Shown piece by piece: positions 34,307-43,345 of a stretch of 64,000 bases of DNA. The notes under the pieces are model-generated. The model was not told the origin of the DNA. It ran no database searches and saw only the letters and a list, made by a program, of their open reading frames with translations. The DNA comes from CAYVIB01 sp964451365 (GTDB lineage Bacteria; Pseudomonadota; Gammaproteobacteria; Pseudomonadales; Cellvibrionaceae): the NCBI GenBank assembly GCA_964451365.1, contig CAYVIB010000012.1, positions 58,819-122,818 of the forward strand, read 5' to 3'. The translations under genes and the position numbers were made by a program. The stretch's first letter is position 1, and each line of letters opens with the position of its first letter.

Positions 34307-34818
34307 TGTGCATTAAACAACCACAGGCAACGAGAATTCAATGCAGAACCTTTTAGTTGTAGACCATCCGGGATGCGTTGCAACTTAATTGATCTCCATC
34401 ATCAACGGTACCGGGTAAGAGAATAAAATAATTTAGCCGCCAACTTGCGAAGATTCTACCACACAGGCCTTTCCTCACTATTACGCCGCAACCGCAAATG
34501 GAAGGGAATCCGGTTTGGGGCGTCAGCGGGCTCGGGAAATCCAGGCGGCGAAGCACAAGGAGGCGGTTAAATGAGCTGATCCGACGCAACTTGCGTCTGA
34601 GTCAGATTCATGTGAAAAGGCCGGAATGTGGTCATCTTCGCGCAACGGAGATCCAGAAAACCCGAGAATGGCGGAGATTCTGGATGTCCGCTGCGCGAAC
34701 ATGACGTCAGTAAGAGAAATTGAACCCTCGAGGATTACCTACAAACAAAGGGCCAAAGTTACCCCAAAAATAAGAGCCGCAAGGGCTATCCCACAAATAA
34801 AAGGGTTACCCCGATTCG
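34307..34818. other. Intergenic stretch with palindromic repeat and no convincing gene
   Basis: About 510 bp without a supported gene. The short frames here run through the palindrome at 34631-34705 or have no ribosome site. 34740-34815 is A-rich with short imperfect repeats of GGGCTA/GGGTTA-CCCC type. Confidence 0.6.
34631..34705. repeat. 75-bp palindromic dispersed repeat (family 2, copy 1)
   Basis: Two 28-bp arms match at 25 positions: the left starts GTCATCTTCGCGCAACGG and the right, inverted, starts GTCATGTTCGCGCAGCGG. The loop is about 17 nt. A related copy lies at 43648-43727. RNA from it would fold into a very long hairpin. Confidence 0.9.
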
Positions 34819-35196
34819 TCAAACAACGCCTTTATTTTTAATGAACATTACTTTAATTAGCACCAGACCGGCAAAGAAAAGCAAAGAGGATATACCGAGG
34901 ATCGGCCCGAGGACACGTTCGCTGGCAAATCCGCCGTACATTAGAAATAACGAAATAATTAACGCCGCCGCGCCTACCTGGTGGTAGTAGTATTGAAGTC
35001 CCACCAGTTTGCCAGATGTGTTTGACAGCCATAATTTATAGCAAACACCGTAAATGAAAGACGCTACAAAACCCAGCAGCATAATGTTTGCGTGGGTAAC
35101 AAGCTGGCCGTGATTTTTACTGCCTGCCATATAAATTCCCAGCAACAATCCAATTACCGCATAGCCGAAGGCGGTCATTACATACTTCCTATCCAT
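34819..35196 (-). CDS. Small four-helix membrane protein of unknown function
   Basis: A 125-residue protein with four predicted membrane helices (about 8-24, 35-53, 65-83, 93-113). Histidines sit at helix ends in HGQLVTHAN and YYYHQVG, a pattern reminiscent of single-subunit fragments of heme-copper oxidases, so heme or metal binding is imaginable but unproven. Conserved relatives are annotated only as hypothetical. It stands alone. Confidence 0.75.
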   Translation of the reverse strand: MDRKYVMTAFGYAVIGLLLGIYMAGSKNHGQLVTHANIMLLGFVASFIYGVCYKLWLSNTSGKLVGLQYYYHQVGAAALIISLFLMYGGFASERVLGPILGISSLLFFAGLVLIKVMFIKNKGVV

Positions 35197-35320
35197 ACAA
35201 TTTTTCTCGAAAAGTCAGTTATTTATTCCCGATTAAATCCGTTTTTTTAACGCTCCCGATAAGCCGCCGTTTATTCCACTTCTTGATCCTTGTCTATCAA
35301 TTTTTTGTTACCTTACGAAG

Positions 35321-36145
35321 TCATATCCATTCCCTGGGGTCCAGTCGATAATAGTTTTTTAGCTGTTGGAAAAGTTCCGGATACCGATCCCGCATCAGTA
35401 CCGGCCGTTCAAAGAACAACTCTGTAACAACAGCAAAAAACTCTGCCGCATTGGTGGCGCCGTAACTGTCGATCAGGCTGTCCTCGCCATCTTCCACCGA
35501 CGCCTGTAGCGCCATGAATTCCCTACTGAATACCTGGGACCATATGCGATAACTGTCTTTGGTATATAGCAGTGGCGCGCCATTGGATATGCCGTCTTCC
35601 TGGTCCAACTGGTGAGCAAATTCGTGCAGGACGACATTGCGCCCATCCGAACCATTACCAATGCCATACTCTACATTGTCCCAGGCAAGTATTACCTTGC
35701 CGTTGTGCCAGGACTCGCCCAACAAGTGTTTTTTGGAGTGGGATACGATTCCGTACTCATCCTCCTCCTCCCGCCGGGCAATAAACGTGGTGGGATAGAC
35801 ATATATCCACTTCAGGCCCGCGTAACGCCTGCTGGGTCGGTTCAGGATAAGCAGGCAGGCCTCGGCCGCAATGGTCAGCCTGACTTCATCATCAATCTCC
35901 TGCCCCCGGCAGCCGACAAAGTGTTTCTTGTACAGAAAATCCTTTATCAGGTACTGCCATTTTTGCCGCAAGTCAGGATGTAATTTTGGATAGATCCGGA
36001 GTTTTTTTGATAGCAGTTCGTGCCACTCCGGCGGAAAGGGCTTTTTCATCTCACGCACATAAAGATAACGTTTTGACGAAAACCAAAGCACCGCAGCGGT
36101 AATACCGGCGGCGAGAATAAGATAGTAATAGTCAATATTGGACAT
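35321..36145 (-). CDS. mtfA: MtfA-family zinc-dependent peptidase
   Basis: A 274-residue protein. An N-terminal membrane helix (about 6-22) precedes the gluzincin domain, with the zinc site HEFAH in NVVLHEFAHQLDQEDG and the downstream Glu in NAAEFFAVVTELFFE. In E. coli, MtfA binds the glucose-system repressor Mlc and has aminopeptidase activity; that role here is inferred from family only. The membrane anchor is common in environmental relatives. Confidence 0.9.
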   Translation of the reverse strand: MSNIDYYYLILAAGITAAVLWFSSKRYLYVREMKKPFPPEWHELLSKKLRIYPKLHPDLRQKWQYLIKDFLYKKHFVGCRGQEIDDEVRLTIAAEACLLILNRPSRRYAGLKWIYVYPTTFIARREEEDEYGIVSHSKKHLLGESWHNGKVILAWDNVEYGIGNGSDGRNVVLHEFAHQLDQEDGISNGAPLLYTKDSYRIWSQVFSREFMALQASVEDGEDSLIDSYGATNAAEFFAVVTELFFERPVLMRDRYPELFQQLKNYYRLDPREWI

Positions 36146-36219
36146 ACTTTACTAAGGCCTGCAAATACGGCTTTTTACCGGAGAAATTGCAGCGCCCACT
36201 GGACGCCGCAATCACCGGG

Positions 36220-36711
36220 CTAAGCGGATTCATCAGTGGATTGTTCAGCCACCCAGACACCTATTCTTTCTTCCAGAATATCAAGCGGCATGGCACCGGC
36301 TTTTAATACCTGATCATGGAGCGCGCGGATATCGAATTTGTCGCCCAGCTTTCGACGGGCGTTCTCCCGGGCGCCCGCTTTGTCATCCGCTTTTTTCTCA
36401 AGCTCGGCAAGATACGCAACAAGCTTTTGATAGGCCGGCGCCATGTCTCGGACCATTGCCTCTTCCGCTTTTTTGATCAGCGCCTTTTTCTGCTTTTCTT
36501 CAGTATCCAGGGCCGAGACTTTTTTATAAAAAATTGGTTTTCATTCCCAACTCGGTCTGGAATACCGGGCTGCGGGCAAGGTTTTCCTGAAGATACGTTC
36601 AAACAGCTGCTCCGCTTTTTTATTTTCATCCATCACGGCGGAGGCGGCTAAACCAAGGGCACAAAAAGAGGTCAAAAATATTGCTCTAGACAGCACAGGT
36701 TCTATCAGCAT
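36220..36711 (-). pseudogene. Decayed DUF885-family gene (internal deletion and frameshift)
   Basis: Leftward from ATG 36711 the frame encodes a signal-like start (ends in ASAVMDENKK) and KAEQLFERIF, then a frame change is needed to read QENLARSPVFQTELGMKT, the normal N-terminal block of DUF885 exported proteins. The last 78 residues (36456-36220: KLGDKFDIRALHDQVLKAGAMPLDILEERI) are the family C-terminus. About 450 residues between are missing from a usual length near 600. So this is a remnant, not a small gene. Confidence 0.85.
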
Positions 36712-36791
36712 TGGCTTCACTCAATGGGGCTCGCAGGATTTAAACGGCTGTTTTAGGCAACCAGTATACCCATAAATTCGAGGAGCTTGCC

Positions 36792-37013
36792 ATGAAAGCA
36801 TCAGATTTTTTAAGGCAGTTTGAGCAACGCAGGAAGAGAAGCGAAGAACAGGAAAAAGAGCACACCCTTCAGGAGAATGCAAAGGAGCGCGCAAAGCACC
36901 CGGACCACCTGAATGTGGGGACGCCCTACGACTGGGAGGAGCTGGAGGCGTATAAAAAAGAGCTGGAACGCCTGGAGCGCGAAGGGCCCAGTCACAACGA
37001 CGCCCAAAAATAA
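36792..37013 (+). CDS. Small charged protein of unknown function
   Basis: A 73-residue protein with a strong ribosome site (CGAGGAG, seven bases upstream of the ATG). It is mostly charged and helical (LRQFEQRRKRSEEQEKEH ... ELEAYKKELERLERE), with a central LNVGTPYDWEE. No family recognised. The good start and balanced codons suggest a real gene. Confidence 0.6.
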   Translation: MKASDFLRQFEQRRKRSEEQEKEHTLQENAKERAKHPDHLNVGTPYDWEELEAYKKELERLEREGPSHNDAQK

Positions 37014-37447
37014 GACCTGCATTGCCCGACGATAACGAGCGAGGAAGGAAAACACCTGAAAAAAGCGAGGGAGTTATTGAGTGGTCCAGTCGAATAGAAA
37101 TTTGTAACTGTTACTGAAACTGTTTTTCAAAATCACAAACTCCTGCGTATTCATATATTGAAAAACAATTCGATTGCTTTTCATATTTAAATTTTTAGCC
37201 CTGCAATTTAAAGGCTGTGTTCCCGCAACGGAAATAATAAACACATATAGAAATAAACCTGGTTCATCTATTCAGAAAAAACTGGCTCTATTTTCCCTTT
37301 GTTATAAAAACCGCGTAGACCGTTATACAGGTACCCCCTTAGAATTAAACCGGCATCACCCTGCGAGCCACTTTACCCAATAACTCAAGACCTATTGTTG
37401 TTAATCATGTTTGTCACATCCACTACTAGCAAGAGGAGATTTTTGCA
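37014..37447. other. AT-rich upstream region of the PL11 lyase gene
   Basis: About 430 bp, clearly richer in A+T than the flanking genes. It should hold the promoter and control sites of the lyase. A 69-codon frame (37174-37383) lacks a ribosome site and I do not call it. No operator could be named. Confidence 0.5.
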
Positions 37448-40117
37448 ATGAAAATTCCGAAGATCCGGCATGCCCTGGTGGCAATGCTCCTTTCCGGCAC
37501 AACAACTATGCCTGCGCACGCCGCTTACGATATGGAAAATCTCGATCGCGGAACCGTTGCGATAAATCGCGGTGGCGGCGAGATTTTTGTCAGCTGGCGC
37601 TGGCTGGGAAATGAATCCGACGATGTGGGATTCAATATCTATCGCAACGGCACCCGCATAAATTCAACCCCCATTACCGATCAAACCAACTTTATCGACA
37701 CTAACGGAAGCACAAGCGCAAACTACAGTGTACGCGCGGTTATTAGCGGCCAGGAACAGGCGGCATCTTCACCGGTGGGAGTTTGGAACAGTCCGTACCT
37801 GAGCGTTCCCCTGCAACAACCCAATGGCGGAACAACACCGGACGGCGTTGCTTATACCTACAGCCCCAACGATGCCAGCGTTGGCGACCTAGACGGTGAT
37901 GGCCAATATGAAATTGTGCTGAAGTGGGACCCGTCCAACGCCAAGGATAATTCGCAAAGCGGTTATACCGGCAATGTTTATCTCGATGCATATGAATTGA
38001 ACGGCACCCGATTGTGGCGAATCGACCTGGGCCGGAATATTCGCGCGGGTGCGCACTATACCCAGTTTATTGTTTACGACCTGGACAGCGATGGCCGCGC
38101 AGAGGTGGCGGCCAAAACAGCCGATGGCACGGTGGACGGCACCGGTAGCGTGATCGGCAACGCCGGCGCGGACTACCGAAACAGCAGCGGCTACGTACTG
38201 AGCGGCCCGGAATTCCTGACTATCTTTGACGGCCGCACCGGTGATGCGCTCGCCACAACCAATTACGTGCCGGCGCGCGGCAGCGTATCCTCCTGGGGTG
38301 ACAATTATGGCAATCGGGTGGACCGCTTTCTGGCGGGAGTGGCTTACCTGGATGGGGAACGCCCCAGCCTGATCATGTCGCGCGGTTACTACACCCGTGC
38401 GGTAATCGCCGCGTGGGATTGGCGCAACGGCCAGTTAAACCAGCGGTGGGTGTTCGACACCAATAACAGCGGCAACAGCAGCTATGCCGGCCAGGGCGCT
38501 CACAGCCTGACCATTGGCGACGTGGACCAGGACGGCAGACAGGAAATTGTGTTCGGCGCGGCCACGATCGACGACAACGGCCTGGGGCTGTACTCCACTG
38601 GATTGGGTCATGGCGATGCATTGCATCTGTCCGACTTTAATCCGGGGAGGGCGGGGCTTGAGGTATTTATGGTCCACGAGTGCCCCTCCTGCTATGGCAA
38701 CCACGGCGTGGAAATGCACGATGCCGCCACCGGCCAGATCATCTGGAGCGTCAACGGACTCAGCGAGGACATCGGCCGCGGCGTGGCAATGGACATCGAC
38801 CCCCGTTATGCCGGCGCCGAAGCCTGGGGAATTCGCGGTGGCCTCAACAGCGCCGGCGGCCAGGCTATTTCCAGCACCCGGCCCTCCCAGGTCAATTTTG
38901 CCGCCTGGTGGGATGGCGATTTGTTGCGTGAACTGCTGGACAGCAACTACATCAACAAATGGAATTACAACAATAACTCCACCACCCGCCTGTTGAGCGG
39001 AGGCGATTACAGCGCCGCTTCCAACAACGGCACCAAGGCCACACCCAGCCTGTCCGGAGATATTTTCGGCGACTGGCGCGAGGAGGTGATCTGGCGGCAC
39101 TCAAACAACCGCCAACTGTTGATTTTCTCGACCACCGAACCTTCCGACCACAAAATCCGCACGTTAATGCACGACCCGCAGTACCGGGTGGCGATAGCCT
39201 GGCAGAATGTCGGCTACAACCAGCCTCCCCACACCTCCTATTTTCTTGGTGAGGGAATGAGCATGCCTCCGACGCCGGACATCAATATTGTCGGCGGGCA
39301 AACCCCCACACCTACCCCGAGCCCGACACCCATTCCCGGCCAGACAATCACACTGCAGGAAAACGCCACCGGCTTCTGCGGCGTCGACGGCACCGTGGAC
39401 AGTAATAATGCCGGATTTACCGGAAGTGGTTTTGCCAACACCGGTAACACCTCAGGAACCGGTGTCGACTGGAGAGTGAACGTGGAAAATGCCGGAACCT
39501 ATACGCTGACATGGCGCTTTGCCAACGGCTCCGGCACAAACCGGTCGGGTAATCTTTTACTGAATGGAAATGTTGCGGGCTCGTCAATCGCGTTCTACGG
39601 TACCGGTAACTGGACAACCTGGAACACGGCATCCACCTCGATTTACCTGTCCGCCGGCACACATGCGCTGCGCCTGCAAGCAACAACCGGCGAAGGTCTT
39701 GCGAATATCGACAGCCTGAGAGTGGACGGCAACAACCCACGGGCGGCGAGCTGCGACACCACGCCATCCCCCACACCGACGCCGATTCCAAGTCCGACTC
39801 CGACGCCAAGCCCTACTCCAACACCAACACCAACACCAACACCAAGTCCGACCCCGGTTCCCGGCGATGTGGCGGTTTCGGTCAACATTAACAACGACTG
39901 GGGCAGCGGCTACTGCGCCAGCCTGGAGCTGACGAATAACACCGGTTCGGATGTCACCTGGAGCGTGTCCGTGTCGATCGAAGGCACCGTTAACAGTTTG
40001 TGGAATGGCGAGTACACCCAATCGGGCTCGACGCTAACAGTATCCGGCGTCAGCTGGAACGCGGTGCTGAATCCGGGAGAAGTGGATTCTTCGGTCGGAT
40101 TCTGCGCTAATCGCTAA
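37448..40117 (+). CDS. Rhamnogalacturonan lyase (PL11) with CBM35-like and CBM2 modules
   Basis: An 889-residue secreted pectin-degrading enzyme. Signal peptide ends at AHA (about residue 26). The PL11 catalytic beta-propeller (27-620) has repeated calcium-binding loops such as GDLDGDGQYEIVLKWD, DLDSDGRAEVAAKTAD and GDVDQDGRQEIVFG. A Pro/Thr linker is followed by a CBM35-like module (about 632-757, ATGFCGVDGTVDSNN), a long linker of Thr-Pro-Ser repeats (39766-39865), and a C-terminal CBM2 (about 797-889) with two Cys and Trp residues in NDWGSGYCASLEL and SGVSWNAVLNPGE. It cleaves rhamnogalacturonan I; the CBM2 would bind cellulose and hold it on the plant wall. Start has AGAGGAG upstream. Confidence 0.95.
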   Translation: MKIPKIRHALVAMLLSGTTTMPAHAAYDMENLDRGTVAINRGGGEIFVSWRWLGNESDDVGFNIYRNGTRINSTPITDQTNFIDTNGSTSANYSVRAVISGQEQAASSPVGVWNSPYLSVPLQQPNGGTTPDGVAYTYSPNDASVGDLDGDGQYEIVLKWDPSNAKDNSQSGYTGNVYLDAYELNGTRLWRIDLGRNIRAGAHYTQFIVYDLDSDGRAEVAAKTADGTVDGTGSVIGNAGADYRNSSGYVLSGPEFLTIFDGRTGDALATTNYVPARGSVSSWGDNYGNRVDRFLAGVAYLDGERPSLIMSRGYYTRAVIAAWDWRNGQLNQRWVFDTNNSGNSSYAGQGAHSLTIGDVDQDGRQEIVFGAATIDDNGLGLYSTGLGHGDALHLSDFNPGRAGLEVFMVHECPSCYGNHGVEMHDAATGQIIWSVNGLSEDIGRGVAMDIDPRYAGAEAWGIRGGLNSAGGQAISSTRPSQVNFAAWWDGDLLRELLDSNYINKWNYNNNSTTRLLSGGDYSAASNNGTKATPSLSGDIFGDWREEVIWRHSNNRQLLIFSTTEPSDHKIRTLMHDPQYRVAIAWQNVGYNQPPHTSYFLGEGMSMPPTPDINIVGGQTPTPTPSPTPIPGQTITLQENATGFCGVDGTVDSNNAGFTGSGFANTGNTSGTGVDWRVNVENAGTYTLTWRFANGSGTNRSGNLLLNGNVAGSSIAFYGTGNWTTWNTASTSIYLSAGTHALRLQATTGEGLANIDSLRVDGNNPRAASCDTTPSPTPTPIPSPTPTPSPTPTPTPTPTPSPTPVPGDVAVSVNINNDWGSGYCASLELTNNTGSDVTWSVSVSIEGTVNSLWNGEYTQSGSTLTVSGVSWNAVLNPGEVDSSVGFCANR
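39766..39865 (+). repeat. Low-complexity Thr-Pro/Ser-Pro linker coding repeat
   Basis: Short CCNACN-type repeats encode PTPTPSPTP units that link the two carbohydrate-binding modules. A shorter linker of the same kind lies near 39305-39340. Typical of enzymes in this bacterial group. Confidence 0.85.
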
Positions 40118-40125
40118 GCATCAGT

Positions 40126-40151
40126 AAGGCATTCCCGAGACGGAATGCCTT
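40126..40151 (+). terminator. Terminator of the PL11 lyase gene
   Basis: Perfect 10-bp stem, AAGGCATTCC (40126-40135) and GGAATGCCTT (40142-40151), loop of six, followed by GCTTTC. Eight nucleotides after the stop codon. Confidence 0.75.
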
Positions 40152-40485
40152 GCTTTCAATTGTTCTCCCTGACCCTCTTTTCATATAAACCAAATATCAA
40201 TATGACCATGAATGCCCCACCGATTGGTTATATGCGTTATCCCGCTGAATGGATATTTTCTCACTCCCTCACCATGAAGATGAAATATTCGCCCGGTGAT
40301 GCAATTCATTGCATATAAATTGTGAAGCACTGAAGTGTGACTGCAGTTAGATAAACGAAGTGACGCAGTAGAACTAATTGATTTCTGTTTTAATTTCCCG
40401 ACCGAAATTTGGTGTAATTGTCACACAATTCACTTTCATCGGGTATAATTCCGGCGTTTTTAAACCGAGCAATATTCACAGGTAG
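40152..40485. other. Intergenic region with promoter of the DUF481 gene
   Basis: AT-rich, no gene. A perfect TATAAT at 40444-40449 lies 36 nt before the ATG at 40486; TTGTCA occurs 20 nt upstream of it, a wide spacing. Nothing else recognised. Confidence 0.45.
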
Positions 40486-41289
40486 ATGATGAAGTTTTCC
40501 AGCATATTATGTTTTGCAGCTCTTGCATATTCGTTCAACGCACTCGCCCAGGACGATCTTGAAGAAGATAAACCCTTGAGTGCCGAAGTTACCTTAGGTG
40601 TGTTATTAACCTCCGGCAACACAGAAACACAATCCCTCAAAGGCTCACTTGACCTCAAGCACGATATGGCGATGTGGAGAAATCACTACGTGCTGGACGG
40701 GTTCAGCAAAAAAGACCGGGTTGAATTCATGGACGAAAGCGGTGAACTCATTTCCGAAGACAGACGAACTGCCGAGCGTTATTTTGGCTCCATTCAAACG
40801 GATTTCAAACTGGACTCGGAAAATCGTGGCCTGTTCGTTTTCGGCTCCTATGAGGAAGACCACTTCAGCGGATATGAATACCAGAGCACATTGGCTGCCG
40901 GTTACTCGGATCGCCTGTTTAAAACCCCGAATTCCAGGCTGGACTACAGTATCGGCCCCGGTATTTCGTTTACTGAAACGGAAGAGATAGTTGAAGAAGA
41001 TGGCACCCTGATCGAAAGCGAAACGGACCGTACCGGCGTTCTGCGTATCTCGGCCAATTACCTGTATCGCATCAGCGAGACCACCAAATTCACGCAAACC
41101 GTGGCGAGCGATATTGCGCTCGAGTCGAATAAGAATTCCAAAACCAAAGCGGAAACCGCGGTGACCGTGAACATCAATAATGCGCTTGCGCTAAAGGCGG
41201 CATACACGGTGCTTTATAACTCAGAGGTTCCGGCGGATATCGAACATGCGGATACCCAGATCTCAGTGACCATGGTGTTCAGTCACTGA
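40486..41289 (+). CDS. DUF481-family outer-membrane protein (YdiY-like)
   Basis: A 267-residue exported protein with a signal peptide ending NALA (about residue 21) and alternating beta strands typical of a 12-strand outer-membrane barrel. The family pattern AEVTLGVLLTSGNTETQSLKGSLDL opens the barrel and ISVTMVFSH closes it with a terminal aromatic-type signal. Acidic residues are plentiful. Known in E. coli as a salt-induced protein; function unknown. It is monocistronic. Confidence 0.88.
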   Translation: MMKFSSILCFAALAYSFNALAQDDLEEDKPLSAEVTLGVLLTSGNTETQSLKGSLDLKHDMAMWRNHYVLDGFSKKDRVEFMDESGELISEDRRTAERYFGSIQTDFKLDSENRGLFVFGSYEEDHFSGYEYQSTLAAGYSDRLFKTPNSRLDYSIGPGISFTETEEIVEEDGTLIESETDRTGVLRISANYLYRISETTKFTQTVASDIALESNKNSKTKAETAVTVNINNALALKAAYTVLYNSEVPADIEHADTQISVTMVFSH

Positions 41290-41300
41290 AAAAGTTCCGC

Positions 41301-41392
41301 AGGGCGGGTACACAGCGCCACCCACCATGGATGCAGCACAAAAAACCGGCGGGTGGCGCCCGAAGTGTCGGACCATCACTTACCCGCCCTAC
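41301..41392. repeat. Pair of REP-like repeats (family 1) between convergent genes
   Basis: AGGGCGGGTACACAGCGCCA (41301-41320, with CCCACC after it) and, in inverse orientation, a 45-bp copy at 41348-41392 (GGCGGGTGGCGCCCGAAGTG ... TTACCCGCCCTAC). Each is an imperfect palindrome, and the pair forms a BIME-like unit. Confidence 0.85.
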
Positions 41393-41397
41393 ACCCG

Positions 41398-42015
41398 TCA
41401 GTAAAGTATCACCAGGTGATTAGGCAGTTCGTTTTTATCTCCCGTCGCCGGCACCTTTTCCTCCAGCAGGGCGCCACACCGGGTAATACAGCTCTTCAGG
41501 CCTTCGTGAATGCGACCGGCTTTCACCGCCGCAACAAACTCATCAACAATGGCCTGCCAAACCTGCTGGTCCACCATGTTATTGATTCCCCTGTCGGCAA
41601 TAATCTCCACGTACCGCTCCGCCTCGGAAACGAAAAACAAAACACCGGTTTCGCTTTTAGTATGGTGCAGGTTGTTCTCCAGGAACTGCCGGCGTGCCAT
41701 ATTCGACGCCCGCCAGTGACGAACGGTTTTGGGAACTAAACGGATACTGATCGCAGGTATACGAAAAAGCAGCGCAAAAGCAATAAATACAACCCACTGC
41801 ACAATAAAAATATCCATGGCGCCGAACCACAACGGCGATTTGATCATCGCCACCGGCGTCATCAACGCGATGGCCGCCGCCCACAGCAGGGGAATATAAG
41901 TATAGGTATCGCTTTGCCTTGCCAGCACGGCCACAAATTCCGCATCGGTGGATCGTTCCACCGATGCAATTAAATCCGAAATTTCCTGTTGCTTAATTTC
42001 GTCAACAATCGTCAT
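41398..42015 (-). CDS. TPM-domain membrane protein (second TPM gene)
   Basis: A 205-residue protein. A short N-terminal region (QEISDLIASVERSTDAEFVAVLARQSDTYTY) starts a TPM fold, interrupted by two membrane helices (about 47-63 and 73-90), after which the TPM domain resumes (LENNLHHTKSETGVLFFVSEAERYVEIIADRGI). Start is ATG 42015, overlapping the stop of the first TPM gene by one base (TGATG), or ATG 42021. The frame opens much earlier, reading the neighbour's Gly codons as Trp/Arg. Last gene of lemA-TPM-TPM. Confidence 0.87.
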   Translation of the reverse strand: MTIVDEIKQQEISDLIASVERSTDAEFVAVLARQSDTYTYIPLLWAAAIALMTPVAMIKSPLWFGAMDIFIVQWVVFIAFALLFRIPAISIRLVPKTVRHWRASNMARRQFLENNLHHTKSETGVLFFVSEAERYVEIIADRGINNMVDQQVWQAIVDEFVAAVKAGRIHEGLKSCITRCGALLEEKVPATGDKNELPNHLVILY

Positions 42016-42743
42016 CACCATCCTCCAGAGGCGCCACCGCCACCAAAGCTGCCGCCGCCACCGGAAAAGCCTCCACCACCGCCAAAACCGCCGCTGCCGC
42101 CAAAACCACCTGGATAAAAGCCTCCCCTGCGGTAACCCGACACACCTCCGCCTCCCATGCCTCGCAGCAGCATTAATATGATCCAGAAGCCGAGAAAAAC
42201 CATAAACAGCCAAAAGCCAATGCCTTCCTCACCGTCGGATTTCCTTTCGACGGTTTGGTAGTCGCCGGCCAATGCCTGGATAATGGACCGCGTGCCCGCG
42301 CGGATACCCTCGTCGAACCGCCCTTTACGGAATTCCGGCAACATCACGCCGTGAACAATATTGGAGGCAATAGCATCCGTAAGCAGGCCCTCGAGTCCAT
42401 ATCCCACCTCGATTCGCACCTTGCGTTCCGATTTGGCCACCAGCAACAACACACCATTATTTTTGTCCTTCTGCCCTATTCCCCACTCGCGGCCCAGGCG
42501 ATAACCGAACTCCTCGATGGTATAACCCTGCAGGTCATCCAGTGTGACAACCACCACCTGATTGGTGGTCGCATTTTCATGTTCGGTGAGCAGTTGGGTC
42601 AGTTCGCGTTGCGTATTCGCGTCAAGCATGCCGGCATTATCGACCACTCGTCCCGTGAGTTTCGGGAAAACAATTTCCGCCACACAATAAAAAGCCAGCA
42701 GGACAGTAAAAAAAGCAACGTTTCGCGGAAGAGAAATCGACAT
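42015..42743 (-). CDS. TPM-domain protein with glycine-rich tail (YgcG family)
   Basis: A 242-residue exported protein. N-terminal helix (about 7-24), TPM domain (30-155, LTGRVVDNAGMLDANTQRELTQLL ... GYGLEGLLTDAIASNIVHGVMLPEFRKGRFDEGI), a second helix (about 176-195) and a tail of Gly/Phe/Ser (GGFGGSGGFGGGGGFSGGGG). In plants and bacteria TPM proteins bind acidic groups and help membrane-protein maintenance. Always near LemA; same here, with a one-base overlap. Confidence 0.9.
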   Translation of the reverse strand: MSISLPRNVAFFTVLLAFYCVAEIVFPKLTGRVVDNAGMLDANTQRELTQLLTEHENATTNQVVVVTLDDLQGYTIEEFGYRLGREWGIGQKDKNNGVLLLVAKSERKVRIEVGYGLEGLLTDAIASNIVHGVMLPEFRKGRFDEGIRAGTRSIIQALAGDYQTVERKSDGEEGIGFWLFMVFLGFWIILMLLRGMGGGGVSGYRRGGFYPGGFGGSGGFGGGGGFSGGGGSFGGGGASGGW

Positions 42744-43345
42744 TAAAAATCCACCTGCGGCGCCTGATCGGCATTTTCCGCCGTTGCCTCAAACGTTTCC
42801 CGGAGCGGCAACTCGGAATAAAGCAGGCTGTGCCAGATTCGGCCGGGGAGAGTGCGAATTTCCGTATTGTAGCGTTCGACCGCGAGAATATAGTCGCGGC
42901 GAGCGACGGCGATACGGTTTTCCGTTCCCTCCAATTGCGACTGCAGGGCAAGAAAATTCTGGTTGGATTTAAGATCGGGATAGCGCTCAACGACTACCAT
43001 CAATTTTTCCAGCGCGCTGGTCAGTCCCGCCTGTGCCTGTTCGAACCGCTGGATCGCCGCGGGATCGTTAATCACGCTTGAATCCACCTGAATCGAACCC
43101 ACCTTCGCCCGGGCCTCCACAACCGCCGTCAGGGTTTCCTTTTCCTGGGCCGCATAACCCTTCACGGTTTCCACCAGATTCGGAATCAGGTCGGCGCGGC
43201 GCTGATATTGGTTTTGCACCTGTGCCCAAGCGGATTTAACCTGTTCGTCCAGCGTCGGGATGGTATTGACACCGCATCCGGAAACGGACAATAAAGCCAA
43301 AATAAAAATTATTTTGTAGTAAATCGATGATACAGGCATTTGCAT
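42743..43345 (-). CDS. lemA: LemA family lipoprotein
   Basis: A 200-residue protein with a lipobox-like SVSGC (C24), followed by the helical-bundle LemA domain: EQVKSAWAQVQNQYQRRADLIPNLVETVKGYAAQEKETL and RYPDLKSNQNFLALQSQLEGTENRIAVARRDY. Function is unknown; it occurs with TPM proteins as in this leftward trio. First gene of the operon; promoter must lie in 43346-43500. Confidence 0.93.
   Translation of the reverse strand: MQMPVSSIYYKIIFILALLSVSGCGVNTIPTLDEQVKSAWAQVQNQYQRRADLIPNLVETVKGYAAQEKETLTAVVEARAKVGSIQVDSSVINDPAAIQRFEQAQAGLTSALEKLMVVVERYPDLKSNQNFLALQSQLEGTENRIAVARRDYILAVERYNTEIRTLPGRIWHSLLYSELPLRETFEATAENADQAPQVDF

Noticed and set aside
34498..34841. Rightward frames of 68 and 71 codons
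   Set aside because: They read through the palindromic repeat at 34631-34705 and have no ribosome site or family similarity.
36220..36456. Intact 78-residue small gene
   Set aside because: It is the exact C-terminus of the DUF885 family and family N-terminal fragments lie just upstream, so it is part of a pseudogene.
37174..37383. 69-codon frame in front of the PL11 lyase
   Set aside because: AT-rich, no ribosome site, and not conserved in pattern; more likely promoter region.
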